The translations under genes and the position numbers were made by a program. Below the pieces are notes generated by a model. It was not told the origin of the DNA. It saw nothing but the letters and a program-made list of their open reading frames with translations, and searched no databases. A DNA stretch of 47,278 nucleotides from Gemmataceae bacterium (GTDB lineage Bacteria > Planctomycetota > Planctomycetia > Gemmatales > Gemmataceae), in assembly GCA_020847555.1 (NCBI GenBank), contig JADLBT010000256.1, forward strand, positions 1 through 47,278, in the 5' to 3' direction. Shown here piece by piece: positions 36,823 through 44,585 of the stretch (within the stretch, counting starts at the first letter, position 1; the number at the start of each line of letters is the position of its first letter).

Positions 36823-37800
36823 ATGTTCCGGTACAGCCTCGTGGTTCTGCTGGGCCTGTGTGCGACGGACCGGGCGTCCGCCTCCTGGGCGGACGCCCTG
36901 TTTGACGAACTCTCCCGCGACTTCGGCTCCGTCCCGCGCGGACCCACGCTGACCCACCCGTTCCGCCTGGTCAACAAGACCGGCGGGCGCGTCCACATCG
37001 CCTCCGTTCGTGTCTCCTGCGGTTGCACCTCAGCACAGGCGCTGCAGACCGACCTGGCTCCCGGTCAGGAGACCGCCATCCTCGTGCAGATGGACACCCG
37101 GCGCTTCACCAACACCAAGACAGTCACCATCTTCGTCGCCTTCGACCAGCCACGCTTCGAGGAGGTTCGCCTCTGGGTGCAGGCGAACAGCCGGGACGAC
37201 GTGACCGTCATCCCCGAGAGCCTGTCGTTCGGACGCATCAAACGCGGCACTGCCCCCTCGACGGCGGTGACGCTCTCCTTCCTCGGCGGCGGTAACTGGC
37301 AGGTTCTCGGCACACGCAGCGACAGCAACTACATCCAGTCGTCGGTGCGCCAGGTGCGGCGCGATCCGATGGAGGTGAGCTACCAGATTACCGCCACGCT
37401 GCGCGCCGACGCCCCGGCCGGGAAGTGGTACACCGATGTCTGGCTGCAGACGAACAACCCGGCCACGCCGCGCGTGCGCGTCCCCCTGACGGTCGAGATC
37501 GAGGCCCCGCTGAGCGTCAGTCCGATGACCGTCGTGCTGGGTGAGTTGAAGGCAGGGACGCAGGCAGAGCGGCGCATCATCGTCACCGGCGTGACGCCGT
37601 TCCGCATCGTCGGCATCAAGGGGACGGACGGGCAGCTCAGCGTCCGCGAGACCAATCCCGAGCGCAAGGCAGTCCACGTCCTGACGGTGACGCTCCGGCC
37701 GGATCAGCCGGGGGAACTGAACCGGACGCTGCGCGTCGTCACCGACCTCCGGAGCGAGGCGGACATCGAGTTCACGGCGAAGGCGAAGGTGGTGCGCTGA
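36823..37800 (+). CDS. DUF1573 secreted protein
   Basis: The 325-residue protein starts MFRYSLVVLLGLCATDRASA, a signal peptide ending near residue 20. FGSVPRGPTLTHPFRLVNKT followed by VSCGCTSA is the DUF1573 signature: an Ig-like domain that contrasts a 'force' of gluing a cysteine-containing loop. Two further Ig-like segments follow (LSFGRIKRGTAPSTAVTL; VVLGELKAGTQAERRIIV). It is probably periplasmic or outer-surface, of unknown role. The ATG at 36823 with AGGAAAGGG upstream was chosen; the 88 upstream in-frame codons do not look like protein. It converges with the ABC permease. Confidence 0.85.
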   Translation: MFRYSLVVLLGLCATDRASASWADALFDELSRDFGSVPRGPTLTHPFRLVNKTGGRVHIASVRVSCGCTSAQALQTDLAPGQETAILVQMDTRRFTNTKTVTIFVAFDQPRFEEVRLWVQANSRDDVTVIPESLSFGRIKRGTAPSTAVTLSFLGGGNWQVLGTRSDSNYIQSSVRQVRRDPMEVSYQITATLRADAPAGKWYTDVWLQTNNPATPRVRVPLTVEIEAPLSVSPMTVVLGELKAGTQAERRIIVTGVTPFRIVGIKGTDGQLSVRETNPERKAVHVLTVTLRPDQPGELNRTLRVVTDLRSEADIEFTAKAKVVR

Positions 37801-37806
37801 CAGGAA

Positions 37807-37869
37807 GCGGCTACAGAGGAACGCAGAGGAACGCCGATCGCATTTGGATCCGCGTTCCTCTGTGGCCGC
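37807..37869. terminator. Long hairpin between convergent genes
   Basis: GCGGCTACAGAGGAACGC (37807-37824) pairs with GCGTTCCTCTGTGGCCGC (37852-37869), one mismatch that can be a wobble. CAGAGGAACG is repeated twice in the left part. It sits between the DUF1573 stop (37800) and the ABC permease stop (37878). Likely two-way terminator. Confidence 0.65.
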
Positions 37870-37877
37870 ATTAACTC

Positions 37878-39008
37878 TCACGTCAGACGCTTGTGGAACT
37901 TGAGCATGCTCAGCCCGAACACCGTCGCACCCATGCTCCACAGAACCACCGCGTGAATCCACAGCTCGCGCCACCCGGCGCCGCGCAGAATCACCCCGCG
38001 CGCCGCGTCGATGAGCCACGTCGTCGGGAAGATCTGCGCGATGTAGTAGAACACCCACGGCATCGAATCGAGCGGGAAGACGTAGCCGGACAGGAAGATC
38101 GACGGCATCATCGTCCCCATCGCCGCCTGCCCCGCCGCCTCGCGCGTGTTCACCCGCGTCGAGATCAGCAGCCCCAGCCCCAGGAACGTGAACACGAACG
38201 GCAGCGTCAGCGCGAGCAGCGTGAGCACCTGGCCGCGGATCGGCACCTGGAAGACGACGCGCATGATGCCGAGGATGGCGCAGAACTCGATGAACGTCAG
38301 CACCAGGTAGGGCAGGAGTTTGCCGAGGATCAACTCCGGCGCCTGCACCGGGGTCATGAACAGTTGCTCCAGCGTCCCGTTCTCCTTCTCGCGCACGATG
38401 GCGTTGGCCGATAGCATGATCGCCATCATCTGACACATCACGACGATCAGCCCCGGGATGAAGAAGTTCGGCGAGCGCGTGTCCGGGTTGAACAGGATCT
38501 GCGGCCGGGCCTCGACCGGCAGGGTCGTGGCCCCCTGCAGCGCCTGCTGGAGCGAGTCGCGGAGGGCGAGGGCGTTGCTGACGTTCAGCGCGGTGCCGGC
38601 GATGTTCGACTCCGAGCCGTCGATGAGGATGAGGATCTCCGCCGGCCGCCCCCCCGGACGTTCGGTCCGGCGCGAGAAGTCCTCCGGAATCTGGATGCCG
38701 ACGCGCGCCTTGCCGGCGACGATGGCGTCATACAGATCGGTGCTGGTCCGGACCGGATAATCGACGATGCGGAACGACTTCGTGTTGCAGAACGACTGGA
38801 TCAGGCGGCGGCTCTCGACAGTGTTCGCCTGGTCGAGGACGACAGTGGACAGGTCGCGGATGTTCGTGTCGATCGCGTAGCCGAGCATGAACAGTTCGAG
38901 GACCGGGATGAACAGGGCGAAGAACAGGGTGCCAGCGTCGCGGCGGATGTGCAGCGACTCCTTGCGCGCCACCGAGAACAGCCGCTGCCACGAGAAACGC
39001 GGAGTCAT
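37878..39008 (-). CDS. ABC-2 type transporter permease
   Basis: The 376-residue protein has one N-terminal helix (about 27-48, TLFFALFIPVLELFMLGYAI), a large extracytoplasmic domain (about 49-190) and five C-terminal helices, including VVMCQMMAIMLSANAIVREK followed by ENGTLEQLFMTPVQAPELIL, the ABC-2 signature loop. This is the YhhJ/YbhR type of exporter permease. No ATP-binding partner is in the window, so it must lie elsewhere or the set is incomplete. Its ATG overlaps the yggU stop by 4 nt (ATGA), so it is translationally coupled to yggU and yggS. The in-frame upstream extension overlaps those genes and was excluded. Confidence 0.9.
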   Translation of the reverse strand: MTPRFSWQRLFSVARKESLHIRRDAGTLFFALFIPVLELFMLGYAIDTNIRDLSTVVLDQANTVESRRLIQSFCNTKSFRIVDYPVRTSTDLYDAIVAGKARVGIQIPEDFSRRTERPGGRPAEILILIDGSESNIAGTALNVSNALALRDSLQQALQGATTLPVEARPQILFNPDTRSPNFFIPGLIVVMCQMMAIMLSANAIVREKENGTLEQLFMTPVQAPELILGKLLPYLVLTFIEFCAILGIMRVVFQVPIRGQVLTLLALTLPFVFTFLGLGLLISTRVNTREAAGQAAMGTMMPSIFLSGYVFPLDSMPWVFYYIAQIFPTTWLIDAARGVILRGAGWRELWIHAVVLWSMGATVFGLSMLKFHKRLT

Positions 39009-39313
39009 GTCCCGGCCCCACCGGCGAGCGCCGCCAGTTTCGCCTGCAACTCGGTCGCCTTCACGCCGCGAATCAGGAACGCCTTCTGGCGCCCCTTCGC
39101 CCCGCTCAGCAGTTCGACCTGCGAGCGCTTCAGGCCCAGGGCATCGCGCAGCGCCTCCGTCAACGCCTGGTTGGCGCGGCCATCCTCGGGCGGGGCGGTG
39201 ACGGCCACCTTGAGCGCCCCGCTCTGCTCGCCCAGGACCGCCGTCCGCCGCGCCCCGGGCTGGGCACGCACCGGCAGGACGCAGCCTTCCGCGTGTTCCG
39301 TCAGCGCGATCAC
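39005..39313 (-). CDS. yggU: DUF167 (YggU family) protein
   Basis: The 102-residue protein shows the DUF167 pattern: VRAQPGARRTAVLGEQSGAL, then APPEDGRANQALTEALRDAL, then SGAKGRQKAFLIRG. The family is widespread and often sits next to yggS, as here; its role is unsettled. It starts with GTG, whose GTGA overlaps the yggS stop, and ends in an ATGA overlap with the permease gene. Tight overlaps on both sides indicate a coupled operon. Confidence 0.9.
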   Translation of the reverse strand: MIALTEHAEGCVLPVRAQPGARRTAVLGEQSGALKVAVTAPPEDGRANQALTEALRDALGLKRSQVELLSGAKGRQKAFLIRGVKATELQAKLAALAGGAGT

Positions 39314-40002
39314 GTCGGGCCTCCCTCGAACAGCACCGTTCCCAACCGCACCAGGGTCGCGCCCTCCTCGACCGCAACCTCGAAATCGTTACTCATCCCC
39401 ATCGACAGGTGTTCCAGCGCGTGCGGCGGGCCGAGACGCGGCCGCAGCCGGTCGCGCAGCTGCCGCAGGGCCGCGAAGGTCGGCCGGGCCGCCTCTGCGT
39501 CGTCCGCCAGCGCGGCCAGCGTCATCAGCCCGCGAATCCGGACGTGCTTCAGGTCCGCGGCGGGCGCGAGGACGGTGTCCACCTCGGCCGGGGCAAACCC
39601 GTGCTTGTTCGCCTCGCCGCTCGCATTCACTTCTAGCAGCACCTCGACGACGCGCTGCTGCCGCACGGCTTCCTCCTCAAGCGACGCGAGCAGCCGCAGG
39701 CTATCGACCGAGTGAATCAGGCGGACCAGCGGGAGGGTGCGCGCGAGCTTGTTGCGCTGGACGTGGCCGATCAGGTGCCAGTGGACGGCGGGCGGCAGTG
39801 CAGCGGCCTTGCGCCACAACTCCTGCGGCCGGCTCTCGCCGAGTTCCGCCACGCCCAGCCGGACCAGTTCCGCGGCGACGTCGGCGCCGACGCTCTTGGT
39901 GACGGCGACGAGGGTGACGTCGGCGCGAGGGCGCCCGGCCCGCCGACACGCGGCCTGCAACCGCGCTTCAACCGTCTCCAGCTGCCTGGCAAGGGAAGTC
40001 AT
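39310..40002 (-). CDS. yggS: Pyridoxal-phosphate homeostasis protein
   Basis: The 230-residue protein is a YggS/PROSC-type fold-III PLP-binding protein, which buffers free pyridoxal phosphate. The lysine that binds PLP is K36 in TLVAVTKSV. GESRPQELWRKAAAL replaces the usual GENYVQE segment, WHLIGHVQRNKLART near 74 and EHLSMGMSNDFEVAVEEGAT near 196 are conserved, and LVRLGTVLFEG ends the fold. Cytoplasmic. First gene of the yggS-yggU-permease operon. Confidence 0.94.
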   Translation of the reverse strand: MTSLARQLETVEARLQAACRRAGRPRADVTLVAVTKSVGADVAAELVRLGVAELGESRPQELWRKAAALPPAVHWHLIGHVQRNKLARTLPLVRLIHSVDSLRLLASLEEEAVRQQRVVEVLLEVNASGEANKHGFAPAEVDTVLAPAADLKHVRIRGLMTLAALADDAEAARPTFAALRQLRDRLRPRLGPPHALEHLSMGMSNDFEVAVEEGATLVRLGTVLFEGGPT

Positions 40003-40158
40003 GACGACGTTGTTCTACGGCGCGGCGTGAGTCGGGGTAGCGACGCGGGCGACGGGTCGGGCGAGTCGGCCGCGCGCCGCGGCGTCGGCCCCTGGCCCCT
40101 CACCCCTCTTCTTACCACAATCATACTTGTTTGGTGTCCCCACCCTGAGGATCCTGCC

Positions 40159-41400
40159 ATGACCGGACCCCGTTCCTCCCCGCGCCCGGCGCCGCAGCGG
40201 CTGCCGATGCGCCTCCTCGGGCTGCTCCTCGCGGCCCTGGCCTTTACCCTCCTCGGCACCTCTGAACTCACCCACGCTGGCGGCGACAAGAAGGACGACC
40301 AGAAGACCGACAAAAAGGATGTCAAGAAGGACGATCCCAGGAAAAAGAAGGGCAAGAAGGACAAGGGCAAGCAGGTCGAGCCCAGGAAGGATGACAAGGA
40401 CAAGAAGGCCGATCCGAAGAAGGACGACAAGGTCGAACCCAGGAAGGAAGAGAAAAAGGACCGCAACCGGCCGCTGAGTGTGCTGCAGGGGCACACCGGC
40501 TTCATCACGGGCGTGGTCTACACCGCTGGCGGCAAGCGGCTCGTCTCGTCCGGCCGCGACCGCACGGTGCGCGTCTGGGACGTCGGGTCCGGGAAGGAAC
40601 TCCTCCTGCTGAAGGACCACCCGCAGGAGGTGAAGGGGGTGGCGGTCACCGCCGACGGCAAGCGCATCGCCGCCCCGACGGGGGCATGGCTCAAGGACAA
40701 GAAGACGTGGGTCGGGGAGATCAAGATCTGGGACGGCGACACCGGCAAGCCGGTCACCGCGTTCAAGGGTCATGAGGCGACGATCGAGAGTGTGGACTAC
40801 AGCCGGGACGGCAAGCGCCTCGCGTCGGGCAGCGAGGACAGGAACGTCATCATCTGGGACACCAGGGACGGCAAGGCGCTGCAGACGCTCAAGGGCCACA
40901 AGGACCGGGTAACGAGTGTGGCGTTCAGCGCCGACGGCAAGCGCGTTGCGTCCGGCAGCGCCGACCAGACCGTGAAGGTGTGGGACGCTCAGAGCGGCAA
41001 GGAGGAGTTGCTGCTCAAGGGACCGACGCGCGACGTGACGTGTGTCGCCATCGCGCCAGACGGCCGCATCGCAGCGGCGAGCATGGACGGTACGGTCAAG
41101 GTGTGGGACGCCAAGGGCAAGGAACTGTTGACGTTGAAGGACAGCGACGGCGTGCTGAGCGTCGTGTTCAGCCCCGACGGCAAGCGTCTCGCGACTGGCG
41201 GTTGGGCCGAGACGGTCAAGATCTGGGACGCCCAGAGCGGCAAGGATCTGGTCACGATCTACGCCCACGAGCGGCCGGTGACAGCGGTCGCGTTCAGCCC
41301 CGACGGGACGCGCGTCGCCTCGGGAAGTGTTGACCAGACGATTCGCATCTGGGATCCGGCCAAGCTCGAAACGCTCAAGTCGAAGAAGGACAAAAAGTAA
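40159..41400 (+). CDS. Secreted WD40 repeat protein with lysine-rich linker
   Basis: The 413-residue protein has an N-terminal basic tail and hydrophobic segment (MRLLGLLLAALAFTLLGTSE) as signal peptide or anchor, then a very lysine/aspartate-rich stretch at about 45-100 (KKDDQKTDKKDVKKDD). Seven WD40 repeats follow and fill one propeller, each with GH and WD: for example GKRLVSSGRDRTVRVWD and GTRVASGSVDQTIRIWD. The second blade carries an extra loop (APTGAWLKDKKTWVGE). WD40 propellers bind other proteins; no enzyme domain is attached. The ATG at 40159 was chosen because the upstream frame is antisense to yggS. Confidence 0.9.
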   Translation: MTGPRSSPRPAPQRLPMRLLGLLLAALAFTLLGTSELTHAGGDKKDDQKTDKKDVKKDDPRKKKGKKDKGKQVEPRKDDKDKKADPKKDDKVEPRKEEKKDRNRPLSVLQGHTGFITGVVYTAGGKRLVSSGRDRTVRVWDVGSGKELLLLKDHPQEVKGVAVTADGKRIAAPTGAWLKDKKTWVGEIKIWDGDTGKPVTAFKGHEATIESVDYSRDGKRLASGSEDRNVIIWDTRDGKALQTLKGHKDRVTSVAFSADGKRVASGSADQTVKVWDAQSGKEELLLKGPTRDVTCVAIAPDGRIAAASMDGTVKVWDAKGKELLTLKDSDGVLSVVFSPDGKRLATGGWAETVKIWDAQSGKDLVTIYAHERPVTAVAFSPDGTRVASGSVDQTIRIWDPAKLETLKSKKDKK

Positions 41401-41448
41401 CCCCGCTGCGCGGGAAGGAACCAGGAACCAGGCGGTTCTTCCTGCCGC

Positions 41449-41484
41449 TGGCGGCCTGGCGCGTGGTCGCGCGCCAGGCCGCCA
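41449..41484. terminator. 15-bp hairpin between convergent genes
   Basis: TGGCGGCCTGGCGCG (41449-41463) pairs perfectly with 41470-41484 over a 6-nt loop. It lies between the WD40 stop (41400) and the stop of the next minus-strand gene (41517). No T-tract is seen on either side. Confidence 0.6.
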
Positions 41485-41516
41485 ATGGCACGGAGCAGCA
41501 ACCGGGCGGTCCCGTA

Positions 41517-42389
41517 TCAGCGGTCTTTTTCGCTTCCGGGGAGCTTGCGCATCGCGTCCTCAAAGCAGTCCGGGCACATGCCGTGCGAGAACTGGGCGTG
41601 CGTCCGATCGCCGACGTACACCTCGATCTGCTGCCACCGCCCGGCCGGATCCTTCATCTTCTTGCAGTAAGCACAGATGCAGTGGAGCCCGCGCAGGGTC
41701 CGAACCTCGGCCAGGGTGTGCTCCAGGTCCGCTCGTAAGTGCCTCTCGCGGCGGGCCGTGGCAAACAGCTCGCGCTTGCGCCGGTGGGTCTGCCAGGACG
41801 TGATCGCCCCGAAGCCGATCGCTCCGAGGAAACCCGCCACCACGGCGACGCAGGCAATCCAGCCCATTCCTGCCTCCGTCCGGAAACACATGGCCAGGCC
41901 TGCGGCGATCGTGATGAGGGCCGGCACGAACTGCAGTTTCAGTGGCAGCGGGACGACGCAGAACGCCATGAGCACCATCAGCACGCTCAGGACGGCATGC
42001 CCGGTGTACGACGGCGGACGGGTGGCAACGATGCAGGCGTTCTGGACCGCCATCAGCACGCACCAGACGAGAAGCGTGCGATCGAACGCGCGCGGCGTCA
42101 GGCCGCGTCGCATCGCGACGAAAACTGCCAGGGAGCCGACCACACATGCGCAGCGCAGCGTCAGCAGTCCCCAGAACAGGGCCGACGCGCCAAAGAAGAA
42201 GTAGTCGGATGGGGCGAACAGCAGGCATCCGACCGAGCCCAGGAGGAGACACGCGCTGGCCAGCGCCACGTCCCCGCGCATCTGGTCGTGGCGGTAGAGA
42301 GTTTCGGTCGCCGGCGAGATAAAGACGGCGAGCGGTCCGATGATGTCGTCAGGCAGTGCCGGTTTTGCGGATGAATCTGAGACGGACAT
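41517..42389 (-). CDS. Membrane protein with CxxC 'CAYCKK' C-terminal domain
   Basis: The roughly 290-residue protein has six or so hydrophobic helices at about 45-200, a helical linker (RRKRELFATARRERHLRADL), and a C-terminal segment with LHCICAYCKKMKDPAGRWQQ then FSHGMCPDC. This C-terminal motif (CxYCKK-D--G-W-QIE-Y----F-HG-CP-C) is known at the ends of many bacterial sensor and response-regulator proteins and is a putative four-cysteine metal site. No kinase, PAS or receiver domain is present, so the output is unknown. An upstream GTG three codons earlier (42398) is an alternative start. Confidence 0.75.
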   Translation of the reverse strand: MSVSDSSAKPALPDDIIGPLAVFISPATETLYRHDQMRGDVALASACLLLGSVGCLLFAPSDYFFFGASALFWGLLTLRCACVVGSLAVFVAMRRGLTPRAFDRTLLVWCVLMAVQNACIVATRPPSYTGHAVLSVLMVLMAFCVVPLPLKLQFVPALITIAAGLAMCFRTEAGMGWIACVAVVAGFLGAIGFGAITSWQTHRRKRELFATARRERHLRADLEHTLAEVRTLRGLHCICAYCKKMKDPAGRWQQIEVYVGDRTHAQFSHGMCPDCFEDAMRKLPGSEKDR

Positions 42390-42582
42390 CCCATTCACCG
42401 ATCAGGGGCGAGCCTGCTGGGGCCGTGCGCAGCCGGCGCGGCGCCCACGAAGAAGAATAGGTCGCGACCTTGTCTCAGGAAAGAGTAACGTTCAGGGCAA
42501 GACAGGAGAGGCATGCGGCACGCGCCGCCCGTGCCGGGTAGGCGGCAGGCGGCATCGGAATTGCGGCGGACCAACCGGAAGG

Positions 42583-43548
42583 CTACTTCGTGGCCTGGAC
42601 GAGCAGACGCTGAGCCGCCTGCCACATCTCGCGGTGTGCCCCGTCGCGGTCCTCCCGCAGCCCGAGAGTTCCGGCTCGGACGCGGGCCGCCTCGTCGCCG
42701 AGTCCGTCAGCGGTGCGGAAGTGCAGATACCACAGCGGCCCCGCCAGCGCCCCATCGCGGTCGTACACGAACGCCGGCCGGCCAGCCGGGTCGGTCACCA
42801 GCCGGGTGAAGTCGGCGAGGGTCTGCTGCGTCAGCGACTCCGACGACACCTCCAGGGCGACGTAGCGCAGGCCGCGCTTCTCGACCTGCTTGCGGTCCGT
42901 GGCGTCGTCCTCGCCCGCCGCGCGGATGCGTACCACCGTCCGATAGCCGTTACTCTGGAGCCAGTCAAGGCCGTCGAGCATCGGACGCAGGCCGGCGGCC
43001 ACGCCGGGTTTGGCTTCCGCGAACTGCGGGATGCCGACCGGGAGAGCCGGCGCCGGCGGTGAGGCTGGCGGCACCGCCACGGTGGGCGTTTTCGGTCCGG
43101 GCGGGTTCGGCCGGGGCTGCGGCTTCTGTGGTGCCGGCGTGATCTGTTCCGTCACCTCTGGCGGACGCAGGCTGAACCCGGACGCGGGAGCCTCCCCGGC
43201 GTGCTGTTCCGGCGCACTGCTCTGGGGCGGTCCGAGCCGGACATCGACCTGCGGGGATGGCTGCCACGCCGGAGGCTCGGGAGCGGATGGCAGCGGACTC
43301 GAACCGCTGGGCGCCGGCTGAGGGTTGAACGGCACAGCCCCGGGCGGGGCCGGAGAGGGCGATGGCTCAAAGGTTGCCGACGGCGGGGCCGGCGGAGCCG
43401 AGGGGATAAACAGCGCACCGGGGGCGGGCACCGCCGGCGCGGGTGTGACCGCGGTGCAGGCGGGCCGCCGGCAGCAGTGTCGGCACCCCGGTAACAACCC
43501 GAGCGGTATCGCCAATGCCAGCGCAGATCTGGCCAGAAACCATCGCAT
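42583..43548 (-). CDS. Proline-rich lipoprotein with degenerate phosphatase-like domain
   Basis: The 321-residue protein starts MRWFLARSALALAIPLGLLP and has a lipobox-type GCRHCC. A proline-rich region (about 25-190) precedes a C-terminal domain (about 195-315) patterned like dual-specificity/DUF442-type phosphatases: LDWLQSNGYRTVVRIRA, then LRYVALEVSSESLTQQTLAD, then RPAFVYDRDGALAGPLWYLH. The position of the catalytic HCxxGxxR loop reads VYDRDGALAG, with no cysteine, so the domain should be inactive as a phosphatase and may bind a ligand. The ATG at 43548 has GGAGG about 7 nt before it; a start six codons earlier is possible. Confidence 0.78.
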   Translation of the reverse strand: MRWFLARSALALAIPLGLLPGCRHCCRRPACTAVTPAPAVPAPGALFIPSAPPAPPSATFEPSPSPAPPGAVPFNPQPAPSGSSPLPSAPEPPAWQPSPQVDVRLGPPQSSAPEQHAGEAPASGFSLRPPEVTEQITPAPQKPQPRPNPPGPKTPTVAVPPASPPAPALPVGIPQFAEAKPGVAAGLRPMLDGLDWLQSNGYRTVVRIRAAGEDDATDRKQVEKRGLRYVALEVSSESLTQQTLADFTRLVTDPAGRPAFVYDRDGALAGPLWYLHFRTADGLGDEAARVRAGTLGLREDRDGAHREMWQAAQRLLVQATK

Positions 43549-43698
43549 GACTCGCCTCCGTTCCACGTCCGACCGTCGATTGTACCGGGGACGGCCGGGG
43601 ACGGCCCAGAGGGGCTGAGGCGCGAGGGAGCCTGTCCGGAGAAAAACGGCGGCAGCTGTAGCGGTGGGAAGGAGATTAAGGGGGTCAATCCGCGGCGG

Positions 43699-44214
43699 TC
43701 ACACGTCGCGGGCCTGCTGCTCCGCCATGACGGCCAGCTCGGTCAGCTTGGCGGCCGTGACGCCGATGCGCTCGAAGCACTCGGCGACGATGCTGTTGGT
43801 GGCGGTCAGGAGGCTGATGAGAAGGTCCATCGGCGCGACCAGCCGGCGGTGGTGGTCGAGGGACCGCTGGTAGGCGTCGCGGAGAATGCGGATGACGTTG
43901 TCGGAGAGGAATTCGCGGTTGAGGGTCAGGAACGCCTCGTCGTCGCACTCCTCCTGCAGGAACAACTCCTGGAACTGACCGAGGAGGGCGGCTGGCTGGG
44001 TGCCGAGGCGCTCGCCCCAGTTGCGGACGCCAGCGTCGGGGACGGCGAGCAGCCCCATGAAGATGTGGGGACTGCGCACGCTATCCCAGCGCGTCTCCCG
44101 GGCCAGGCGCACCGCCTCGCGCACGGCCCGGGCGGCGCCGTCGGTCAGCACGTCAAACCGCAGCCGTCCGCTCGGCAGAAAGACGTCGCCCGCGCGGGAG
44201 TCCGGTGTCGCCAT
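43699..44214 (-). CDS. Stand-alone Clp N-terminal domain protein
   Basis: The 171-residue protein starts MATPDSRAGDVFLPSGRLRF and shows the Clp-N pattern twice: AVREAVRLARETRWDSVRSPHIFMGLL, shortened here, near 33-58, and DAYQRSLDHHRRLVAPMDLL near 115-134. ClpN repeats in ClpA/ClpB/ClpC bind substrates and adaptors. There is no AAA+ module, so this may be an adaptor or decoy for a Clp chaperone. The ATG at 44214 was chosen; the upstream frame is poor. It follows the zinc-ribbon gene at 44334 on the same strand (119-nt gap). Confidence 0.8.
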   Translation of the reverse strand: MATPDSRAGDVFLPSGRLRFDVLTDGAARAVREAVRLARETRWDSVRSPHIFMGLLAVPDAGVRNWGERLGTQPAALLGQFQELFLQEECDDEAFLTLNREFLSDNVIRILRDAYQRSLDHHRRLVAPMDLLISLLTATNSIVAECFERIGVTAAKLTELAVMAEQQARDV

Positions 44215-44333
44215 GGAGCGTGTTCCTGGGAAAGCGACTTGCGACCACAGACTGATTATGGCGTATGTGCCGGCGGGACGCAAGAAGCCGGTGCGGCCGG
44301 TCGAGCCGTGGCTCCGACCATGCGCGGCGCGGA

Positions 44334-44465
44334 TCACGTCAGCGCGTGCAGCACCTGGTGGCACGTCTTGCAGCGGCGCTGGTGGACGCGCACCTGCTTC
44401 TGGCACTTGGGACAGCGGCGGAAGCGGTTGCGCCGGACCTTCTTCTTGCGCGGGCGCATTGGCAT
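44334..44465 (-). CDS. 43-aa zinc-ribbon protein
   Basis: The protein begins MPMRPRKKKVRRNRFRRCPK, is highly basic, and has two CxxC pairs (CPKC and CKTC) separated by 11 residues, a minimal zinc ribbon like those of small ribosomal or nucleic-acid-binding proteins. GGAGGG about 8 nt before the ATG supports this start; the longer frame upstream is not protein-like. RNA or DNA binding is inference from charge and fold type. Confidence 0.7.
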   Translation of the reverse strand: MPMRPRKKKVRRNRFRRCPKCQKQVRVHQRRCKTCHQVLHALT

Positions 44466-44585
44466 GACTGGTCCCTCCTCAAACAGCGCGACCCGCCAGG
44501 AGCGGGGGCGCGCGTGGAGTTTGGTGTAAAGAGGTCTGTTACTACCCGGGTCATGGCCCGGCAACGGCAGCCCGGGTGCCGCGGC

